Positions 57,468 to 64,000 of a stretch of DNA of 64,000 nucleotides are shown piece after piece (the stretch's first letter is position 1; every line of letters starts with the position of its first letter). Made by a program: the position numbers and the translations under genes. This DNA comes from CAWJTV01 sp963845695 (GTDB lineage Bacteria; Planctomycetota; Planctomycetia; Isosphaerales; Isosphaeraceae): the NCBI GenBank assembly GCA_963845695.1, contig CAWJTQ010000010.1, positions 62,001-126,000 of the forward strand, written 5' to 3'. Below the pieces are notes generated by a model, which was not told the origin of the DNA, made no database searches, and saw only the letters and a list, made by a program, of their open reading frames with translations.

Positions 57468-57819
57468 CGAATTGTCCTTCGGGCCATCAGGCCCATTCAA
57501 AGTGACCCTTCCGGGCAAAATCGCCGCGATACTCTCGCGACACGATCAAGATACGAAGGGGTTTCTGAGATGTCAAGACGGGCGAACCGAGGCGGCGAGC
57601 AGAATGGGTCAGAGCAAGGCTGGCAACGACCCGTGTGTGGACAACATCTCGGCACTCCAGTTATGACTGGACGCTTCGAGGCTCGGGAGAAGAAACGGGG
57701 ACATCGCGGGTGGGGTGCGAGAGCGCCGTGTTTCTCGCCTGATCCTCCATCATGGACTGAGTGGCCCTGCCGGGCAGAGCGTGCCGAGCGTTTGCCGACC
57801 AGGCGATGGAGAAGTCTGG
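57468..57819. other. Gene-free stretch
   Basis: Nothing supported on either strand; it separates two co-directional transcription units. Confidence 0.35.
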
Positions 57820-59875
57820 TCAAGGCTTCTCTTCATCAGGTTCGAGCCCCAGGGCCTCGACGAGGATCTGGCGCTCTTCCTGGACCAGATCGAGAAGGAC
57901 CCGCTGGTCGCCCGAGAGGAGAAAGCTGATCCCCACATCGAACACTCTCAAAGGCATGCGAAGCTCGTCCTGATCCGAACCGACCTCATGCCAAGCCTTG
58001 CGCCAACTCAAGAGGGACTCCGCGCTCGGGGTGTCTCGTCGGATCGCGGCCAGGCTACGAATGAGGGCGACGCCCAGATCGGTCAGCGCACCGCCATCGG
58101 GATACAAGTGAAGTAGCCGTTCCAGACGAGCTTTCCAGATGTCCTCATCCCTCGTCCTCGAAAACATGATCGTGATGATGAGTTCGAAAGAGCCGCCCCC
58201 TCGTTTAACGAAGGCGCGGAAGCGGCGCAGGTACTTCCTCAGTTCTTCAAATCCTTCATCCCATCGATCGATGAGGAAGATCGTCACAACGCGATAGTAT
58301 CCAGCAGTGGTGTCGTCGGACTGGATGACGAGGGCGCGGTTGTACGACTCCACCGCCTCCTCGTGGCGGCCGAGCCAACCCAGGACAATCCCTCGCCAGT
58401 GCCACGCCTCGGCGTCGTCGGACTTGAGGGCGATAGCGCGATCGAACGCCTTCAGCGCCTCCTTGTCGCGACCGGTGGCTTGACAAGCTATACCCAAATG
58501 TATCCAATCTGGGATGTGTCCCCGTGTTTCCGCGAGTTCTTCCAGGGCCTCGATCGCTCGCTGTTGGTCGCCGGACTCCTGGTAAACCTCGAGATCGCGG
58601 AGGATGCATCGCGTCCAGGAATCATCAATCTCGCGGAGCGCGTGCTGGACGTATTCGCGCTCGACCTCGAAATGCAATGGAAGCTGTTGAAGGCGCTGCT
58701 CGAGCTGCTCCCGGCTATGCCAGATCCGGAGGAAGTCGATGATCAAGCGGATCGGCTGGCGATGGTTCTCCTTCACCTCGACGCTCAAGCGCATCAGCGG
58801 CTCGGCGAGTTCGTACCGGGCTTCGCGGCCGACGGCATGACCCTGGACGTAGCCCTTCTCCTTGATTTCCTTCAGTTGCCCGGCGGCCGTCTGGTGCGAG
58901 ATCAACAGTTGACTGGCGATCTCCTTCACGGGGACCGCGTATCGACACCGGCAGAGGAACTCTACGATTTCGCGTTGCTGCGGCGACAACCAGCTCAGAC
59001 GGGCCTGGTAATACGGCGTCAGCTCGTCCATCAGCTTCTCGAACGGGCCGACCAGCTCGTCGAGCGACTCGCGGGTGATGAATTCCGAGAGGATGATGTA
59101 GATGCGATGGTTGCCGCCCGATAAATGGTGCAGCGCACGGACGCGGCTCCGGCCGATGGGCGTCTGCAAGAAGACGGCCAGCTCCGCGTCGCCTTTCAAC
59201 TCGGCGATCTTTTTCAGCAAGAGGACGGCTTCTTCGAGCGTCAATGGCCGGAGATGCTCGATCTGGAAGAAGCCGAAGAAGGGAGACTCGCGGCGCGAGA
59301 CGCCGTCGAAGAGCTGCTGCGAAGTGGCCAGCGTCGCCGAGACCGGGTTCTCTTGAAGGAAGGCCCGCCATTGCTTCTCACCCTCGTCGCCCAGTCCCTT
59401 GAACAGGTCGTCCAGGTTCTCGACGATGACCAGGAGGGTCCGCCCCTGCAACGACGTGACCAGGAGCCGGGTCAACCACTCGATGCGGCCCGATTCGTTG
59501 AGTTCTTGCAGATGACCCTGTGCCAGAGGCGGGAATTCCTCGGGATAGCGCTGGGCCAGCGCGCGATGGATCCGCAGAAGTAGCTTCAGGAACGAGGTCG
59601 TCGTCTCATCCTCGGCCAGCCATGCGACTGCGCAACTGGTCCTTGAGATCCTCGCGGGCGGCCAGGCGATGGAAGATCAGCGCGACGAGATGCGTCTTCC
59701 CGCTCCCTCGCGGACCGATGAACAAGAGATGATGCATGTTCCCGCTGAGGACGCTCTCGCTCAGGCGCTCGACCGCATCCTTCGCCACCGCCTCGCGCTG
59801 GACGAAGATGCGCTCCAGGATTTCCGGATCGGTCCGGCTGGGCGTGAAGCGGGAGACAAACACCGTGTCGGCCAT
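57820..59875 (-). CDS. STAND NTPase with winged helix and TPR repeats, one frameshift
   Basis: About 684 residues from ATG 59875. Walker A: LLFIGPRGSGKTHLVALIF (~51-69). Near 59630 a shift moves from KDQLRS to VAWLAEDETTTSFLKLLLR. Then come HLQELNESGRIEWLTRLLV, the Walker B-like LLVIVENLDDLFKGL, and HHLSGGNHRIYIILSEFI. A winged helix follows: SWLSPQQREIVEFLCRCRYA with KEIASQLLISHQTAAGQLKE. The C-terminal half has TPR repeats (WIHLGIACQATGRDKEALKA, AWHWRGIVLGWLGRHEEAVE) and ends LEPDEEKP. Its start lies 37 bp after the stop of the second ATPase gene. Known STAND proteins with this plan are signal-transducing or antiviral NTPases; role here inferred. Confidence 0.7.
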
Positions 59876-59911
59876 TTCATAATCCCCGGTCGAGCGTCCA
59901 CCAACGTTGGA

Positions 59912-61042
59912 TCAGAGGGAACCGAAAGCCGTAAGCCCCTTCGGCGACCGCGCCAGGTAGTGATCGCGTTGCAACAGCTTCAGCAGGTCGAGCAGCCGCT
60001 CGCGGTCGCCGAACGTCTCCTGGGATTTGACGGCGTTGAAGATGGCATCGATCGTTGCCGGGCGATGGCGGGTCGCCAGGAAATCCAGGATTGCGGTAGC
60101 GACCTTCTCTTCCTTGGGATAATAGGAGTTGATCCGGCTCCGGTAGTGACCCAGCTCCCAGGGGTCGTTGGCTGCGGTCAACTGCGCGTTCACCATGTCG
60201 ATGATGTCATCGTGCTCCGCCTTGCGACCCGAGATCCGTAATGCCCGGACGATGGAATGGATGTAGAAGGGAAAACAGTCGCCCTGCTCGGCGATCGTCC
60301 GGGCCGTTCCTCCCGGGTCTGATGTCGCGAGTTCTTCTCCCAGCACGAGTCGACCGGCCAGCTCCTCGGCATCAGGCTGGGCCAATGGCAAGACCTCGAC
60401 CTGGTACATGTCGTTGAACGGCTCGTTCGTGTAGTCCGCCTCTCTGAGCCGGGCCAGGACATGGTGCAGCCCGATCGACCCGGTGAGCACCATGCGAAAG
60501 TCGCTGAAGCCTTGCCGCAGGGCCCGGAGTACGTCCAGCAGTTCCATCGCGACGTCTTCGCCTTCACGCTTTCGGATGCTGTCCAGCATGTAGGGCATCT
60601 CGTCCCAGAAGAACAAAAGACGTTTCGGGTTCTTTTGCGTGACGAGATCTTCAACCGCGCGCGTGAGCAGGGCTTTCCAGGGGTTTTGCTGGTTTGCCGG
60701 GAGCTTGAGCACGCCGCCGACTTCGACGCCGCCCAGGTCCTTGAAGAAATTCCTTGCGGTATGTGCGGCCCTCTGCCATCTGCTGAGGAATCGGTCGATC
60801 TCCTTGTAGACGGCGATCGCGAATTCCTCGGCGGTGTGAATCCGTTCGAGATCCTGAAGGACCGGGACCCAGCCGTTCTCCGGATGTGCGTGCATCTTCC
60901 GAATGATGCACGTCTTACCGATCCGTCGCTCGGCCGTCATGACCACACTGTTCCGCTCGAGTATGTCCCAAAGTTCGGCGATCAGATGATCGCGACCCAG
61001 GATTTCGTCGACCGGTAACTGTCCGCCAGGATTGGATTTCAT
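59912..61042 (-). CDS. ATPase with winged-helix-like C-terminus
   Basis: About 376 residues, unbroken. ATG 61042 (MKSNPGGQLPVDEILGRDHL) is chosen over the upstream ATG at 61135 because GAGGGG lies nearby and the ATPase domain starts here. Walker A-like TAERRIGKTCIIRKM (a GxxxxGKT with GKT kept), sensor/Walker B RLLFFWDEMPYMLDSI, then DFRMVLTGSIGLHHVLARL. Membrane-recruiting ATPase members of the archaeal-ATPase clan share FFWDE. The C-terminus (KVATAILDFLATRHRPATID, LLDLLKLLQRDHYLARSPKG) looks like a winged helix. Co-transcribed upstream of the STAND-TPR gene. Confidence 0.7.
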   Translation of the reverse strand: MKSNPGGQLPVDEILGRDHLIAELWDILERNSVVMTAERRIGKTCIIRKMHAHPENGWVPVLQDLERIHTAEEFAIAVYKEIDRFLSRWQRAAHTARNFFKDLGGVEVGGVLKLPANQQNPWKALLTRAVEDLVTQKNPKRLLFFWDEMPYMLDSIRKREGEDVAMELLDVLRALRQGFSDFRMVLTGSIGLHHVLARLREADYTNEPFNDMYQVEVLPLAQPDAEELAGRLVLGEELATSDPGGTARTIAEQGDCFPFYIHSIVRALRISGRKAEHDDIIDMVNAQLTAANDPWELGHYRSRINSYYPKEEKVATAILDFLATRHRPATIDAIFNAVKSQETFGDRERLLDLLKLLQRDHYLARSPKGLTAFGSL

Positions 61043-61428
61043 TGGGCGTTTTCCCCTCCGGCTCATTATACGCCACATTTCACGTACGTCAATTTCATCG
61101 TATAATTCGAGGAGATCAACGGATGGATGCATCAAGACGGTGGCCGAGGCGCTCCAAACCTTCAGACCGGTTCCCGGGGTTCCACCCCCGGGCTGGGCTC
61201 CTGCGGCCCTTCAGGCCGCCGAGAATCGGCTGTTCGTGGATGCAAGCCAACTGTTAAGCGCTCTTAGCTGGCTGCTCGTCTTCAGCGGTGCTCGGGGGCT
61301 TGGGGCTGGTGCTCACAAGACGCGTGGTAGACTTCACAAAACATTTGGGGTTTGAAACCGCACGCTGGGAACGGATCCGGCAACCATTGTGAGTCGATGG
61401 TTGAACGTGCGTGAGAAGAGGGAAAGCC
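61043..61428. other. Intergenic stretch with inverted repeats
   Basis: It contains GC-rich inverted runs near 61185-61235 (GGCCCTTCAGGCC-like and CCCCGGG/CCCGGG), which may form terminator-like hairpins. No gene was supported. It separates divergent genes at 61042 and 61429. Confidence 0.4.
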
Positions 61429-62079
61429 ATGAGCGAGTCGTTGGCGGAACTGGACGAGGAGCCCGGCGCGGGTGCCTCGATGGTTGACGTAACACCGATG
61501 GCCTGGAGGGATTCATTACGCGAGGACCTGGCTCGGACGATCGAGCGTGGAGGAGGCCGGTGGTCGCGGGCGCTGGCGGTAGTGGCGTGGCTTCACCTGG
61601 TGTGTTTCCTCGGCTGCCAGGCGCTTCACGATCCCGGCCGCCAGAGCGATCCCCGCCTGGTGGTCGTGTGGGGCGCGGAGCTGGTCGCCGTGATTGGGGC
61701 GATGCGCGCGATTGTCGGGCCGCGATGGTTTGCCACGTCGCCAGCGGTCAGCGTCGTGACCCGGTTCTGGGCGACCTTCCTGATCCTCTCGTTCAACCTG
61801 GTGATGCTCAACGCGTTAACCGGCTGGGAATCCCGATGGTACAAGCCGGCCTGGGGGACCTTGAGCACGTTCTTCTTCGCGTCCCTGGCCTGGCTGTTCA
61901 CGCCCAGGTTCTTCATCCCGGCCGTGCAGATGTATTTCACGGCCCTCTTGATGGTCACGTTCCCGAACGAGGAAAACCTGGTTTACGGCGTGTCCTGGTG
62001 GGTGGCGCTCCTGGGCATCGCCCGAACGGTCGGGCAACGGGAGCGGCGATTCGAAGCTCGGTCGGACTTTTCAGGCTGA
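61429..62079 (+). CDS. Multi-pass membrane protein, unknown
   Basis: About 216 residues from ATG 61429 (MSESLAELDEEPGAGASMVD), with GAGGGAAAG upstream. Predicted helices include ALAVVAWLHLVCFLGCQAL, LVVVWGAELVAVIGAMRAI, FWATFLILSFNLVMLNALTG, FFFASLAWLFTPRFF and LVYGVSWWVALLGIARTV. The soluble N-terminus is acidic. I do not recognise the family. No frameshift. Confidence 0.6.
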   Translation: MSESLAELDEEPGAGASMVDVTPMAWRDSLREDLARTIERGGGRWSRALAVVAWLHLVCFLGCQALHDPGRQSDPRLVVVWGAELVAVIGAMRAIVGPRWFATSPAVSVVTRFWATFLILSFNLVMLNALTGWESRWYKPAWGTLSTFFFASLAWLFTPRFFIPAVQMYFTALLMVTFPNEENLVYGVSWWVALLGIARTVGQRERRFEARSDFSG

Positions 62080-62142
62080 CCGAATGAAACCTCGCAACAG
62101 GGAAGGCGACTATGTGAGGTGGGCGCAGGTGCGGCGGATTCT

Positions 62143-62297
62143 AGAGCGCTTAACGCTTGGGTTGCAGACGCCTGATACAAGCTCGAAGCGCCAGCGAGTG
62201 AATGGATCGTCCCGGCCGGAATTCACTCGCTCGCGCTTCGGGCTCGTACCGGATCCCTGCGGTCATTGCGTGCGCAACCCATCAATTTAGCGCTTGA
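62143..62297. repeat. Nested inverted repeat element
   Basis: The outer arms are AGCGCTTAACGCTTGGGTTGC (near 62146) and GCGCAACCCATCAATTTAGCGCTTG (near 62270-62294). The inner arms are AGCTCGAAGCGCCAGCGAGTGAAT (near 62180) and ATTCACTCGCTCGCGCTTCGGGCT (near 62220). About 150 bp in total and non-coding. It resembles a MITE or structured RNA element. Confidence 0.6.
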
Positions 62298-62461
62298 GCC
62301 CGCAAGGGGACAAGATCGATCAGCCGGGGCAACGCCCAGGGATCGCTTCTCCCCCGTACGAAGGGAACACAGTGGGTACTGGATCGCGAAGCCTCCGAGA
62401 CTTCGGGCCGAGATTCACCCCCCAAACTCCGCTACGCAAGCGATCGTCGGGAAGCATCGAA

Positions 62462-63296
62462 TCAATTCTCGCCCGGGTTGGGATTGGCGATGACGATCTC
62501 GTCCGCGGCCCAGAGCCGGACATGGTTGTCGCTTCCACAGGCGGCGAGCGTCTGGCCATCGGCGGAGAAGACCGCCTTGTGCAGCCTCGAGGACTGGCCA
62601 TCCAGATGGGCGCACAGCTCTCCCGTGGCCACGCTCCAGAGCCGGATCATGCCATCATTGCCCGCCGTGGCCAGGGTTCTTCCATCCGGGGAGAAACCGA
62701 CTGAGTTGGTGCCGCCGGCATGTCCCTCGATCTGACGGCACAACTGACCGGTCCTCGGGTCCCAGATCCAGACCGTGCGCTCGAGCCGGACTGGAGGCGG
62801 CCACCAGGCTACCATCGGGTGAGAACGCGACTGAGGAGGCCACGCCGATCGGCGGTCTCGGCAGCAACCGGCACAGGCCGGTTTCCAGGTCCCAGAGACT
62901 CACGGTCTTCTCGTCGCGTTCTCCCACCGCGAGCGTGCGGCCGTCGGGCGAGAACGCGAGACAGAGGACCGGGGAGTGGCCCTGGAGAGTCATGCGCACT
63001 CGGTCCACGGCGAGGTCCCAGAGGATGATGTCTCCACTCCGGCTGGTCGTCGCCGCGAGGGTGCGACCGTCGGGCGAGAAGGCCAGGGCCTGGGTCTGGC
63101 GTGATGGCGGGTCCCGCAGTCTCCGTAATCCACCGGAGACCAGGTCGAAGATGACCAGGTCGGGCTCGACTCCTCCCAGCGCCAGGAATCGCCCATCGGG
63201 TGAGAAGGCCACGCCCTTGGCGAGGCCGTGAGAGACCGGTTGCGGCCGCGCCGGCGGTACCAGCCTGGAACGCCTGTCCTTGCCTCCTCCTCTCAT
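62462..63296 (-). CDS. WD40 repeat protein, one frameshift, likely 5'-truncated
   Basis: About 277 residues. Six WD40 units: LAKGVAFSPDGRFLALGG, TQALAFSPDGRTLAATTS, PVLCLAFSPDGRTLAVGE, SSVAFSPDGSLVAASS, then after a shift near 62800 TNSVGFSPDGRTLATAGND and HKAVFSADGQTLAACGSD. WD or WA dipeptides close units (ILWDLAV, SLWDLETG, RLWSVATG, RLWAADEI). Ends near IVIANPNPGEN at 62462. The N-terminus (MRGGGKDRRSRLVPPARP) starts at a weak context, so the beginning of a longer protein, such as a kinase-WD40 fusion, may be missing. Confidence 0.65.
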
Positions 63297-63545
63297 ACTG
63301 TCACGAGACTCGAGAATCCTTCCACGATGTTATTCGGACTCAGAGGGATTTTCTTGACCGCGTGACTTTACTCTCAGTCGCACCGCGAGTGATCTGGTCG
63401 GCGTAGGCTTCTCGACGAGTCTGAACACTCACCAGGGGATCGACGGAGCGACGGAGAAGGGAGACGGATTCTGGTCGAATGACTCCGACCGCTGTACCAT
63501 GATGGTTGCGGGTCCGCCGACTCGAGCCCCCCGGAGCGCAGAGCC
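63297..63545. other. Intergenic stretch upstream of the small helical gene
   Basis: No gene is supported. The divergent WD40 gene's upstream portion may have decayed here. Confidence 0.3.
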
Positions 63546-63908
63546 ATGCAGGAACAACCGTCGAAGCGTGAGGAATCGGATCCCCCGGTCGCGGATCACA
63601 TCGAGGAACTTGCAAGCCGCCTTCGCGAGGCCGAGCATCTCGACCCGGAAGCCCGCACGGAGGCGGCCGACCTCATGGGAGACCTGGCCGCGGCATTGAA
63701 CCAGCCCGAGTCGTCGGCCGAGACCGAGCACCTGGTCCGGCGTACTGCGCAACTGGTGCAGGCCGTGAACAACCAGCATGAGCCGGGACTGATCGCCGCG
63801 GCCCGGGAACGGCTGGAGGAAGCGGTTGCCAGGGCGGAGTCGGAGGCGCCGGTAGCGACCGACATCGTCCTTCAACTGATCGGCGTGTTGGCCAATCTGG
63901 GCATCTGA
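63546..63908 (+). CDS. Small helical protein, possibly DUF4404-like
   Basis: 120 residues from ATG 63546. It is highly helical and acidic: DHIEELASRLREAEHLDPEA, ADLMGDLAAALNQPESSAET, LVRRTAQLVQAVNNQHEPGL, ending DIVLQLIGVLANLGI. The pattern resembles the DUF4404 family, but the match is judged by eye. Non-coding sequence follows to the window end, including a GGCCCTTCAGGCCGG hairpin-like run near 63971. Confidence 0.5.
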   Translation: MQEQPSKREESDPPVADHIEELASRLREAEHLDPEARTEAADLMGDLAAALNQPESSAETEHLVRRTAQLVQAVNNQHEPGLIAAARERLEEAVARAESEAPVATDIVLQLIGVLANLGI

Positions 63909-64000
63909 GTCAACCTCGCGAGTCCAGCTTCTCCGATGTCAGCCATTAGCTTTGAGGGATGGTCTCCACGGCCCTTCAGGCCGGTGCCTGACTCTCTGGG

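Noticed and set aside
1..64000. Programmed frameshifting as the cause of the many breaks
   Set aside because: Breaks vary in direction, position and local sequence; no slippery site with pseudoknot seen. Assembly indels fit better.
1..64000. tRNA or rRNA genes
   Set aside because: I looked for T-arm and anticodon-stem patterns and rRNA signatures and found none I could support.

Overview
The window reads as a stretch of a GC-rich planctomycete chromosome, most like the Isosphaeraceae. The evidence is a TIGR03032-family protein, a very large surface protein whose N-terminus carries an ETLEDRRLL motif (relative of the LEPR-xLL signature), an ECF sigma factor with a planctomycete-style C-terminal half, a Ser/Thr kinase plus FHA signalling cluster, leucine-rich repeat and WD40 proteins, DUF1254 proteins, and many short intergenic hairpin repeats. 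Almost every long gene is broken by one or two single-base frameshifts while the protein stays conserved on both sides. I read most of these as uncorrected indels in the assembly, so such genes are given as one CDS with the break noted.

Layout. 1-8940: a frameshifted secreted planctomycete protein, a divergent TIGR03032 gene and a ~2,140-residue Ig-repeat surface protein. 9202-15470: mobile DNA, namely a group II intron with its reverse transcriptase, an IS1634-like element with 18-bp inverted repeats, and an IS110-family transposase. 15480-24900: a degraded polymorphic-toxin region. It holds three C-terminal toxin tips that have lost their N-terminal carriers, each followed by a candidate immunity gene. 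Two ORF-less group II intron-like copies, palindromic 46-bp arrays and several families of short repeats are interspersed. 24900-31070: fragments (glycosyltransferase, AraC, HTH), an endonuclease/exonuclease/phosphatase gene and a protein made of nine ~70-residue repeats.

31400-43754: more ordinary chromosome, with a GT87-type membrane glycosyltransferase, a Mur-ligase-like protein with altered catalytic motifs, an ECF sigma factor with a partner, membrane proteins, and a Ser/Thr kinase and FHA cluster. 44996-61042: an island of NTPase/effector operons. These are a three-TIR-domain protein coupled to an nSTAND-WD40 protein, a P-loop ATPase coupled to a TPR protein, and a STAND-winged-helix-TPR protein behind a second ATPase. 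Between the second and third lie a truncated membrane glycosyltransferase and two DUF1254/DUF1214 genes that look transferred. 61429-64000: a membrane protein, a nested inverted repeat, a WD40 protein and a small helical protein.

The most interesting candidates are (1) the toxin/immunity cassettes, each ending in a homologous palindromic array, which suggests array-mediated cassette exchange, and (2) the TIR-TIR-TIR/nSTAND operon and its neighbours as a putative defence island. Assignments rest on reading motifs in the sequence; no database search was run.
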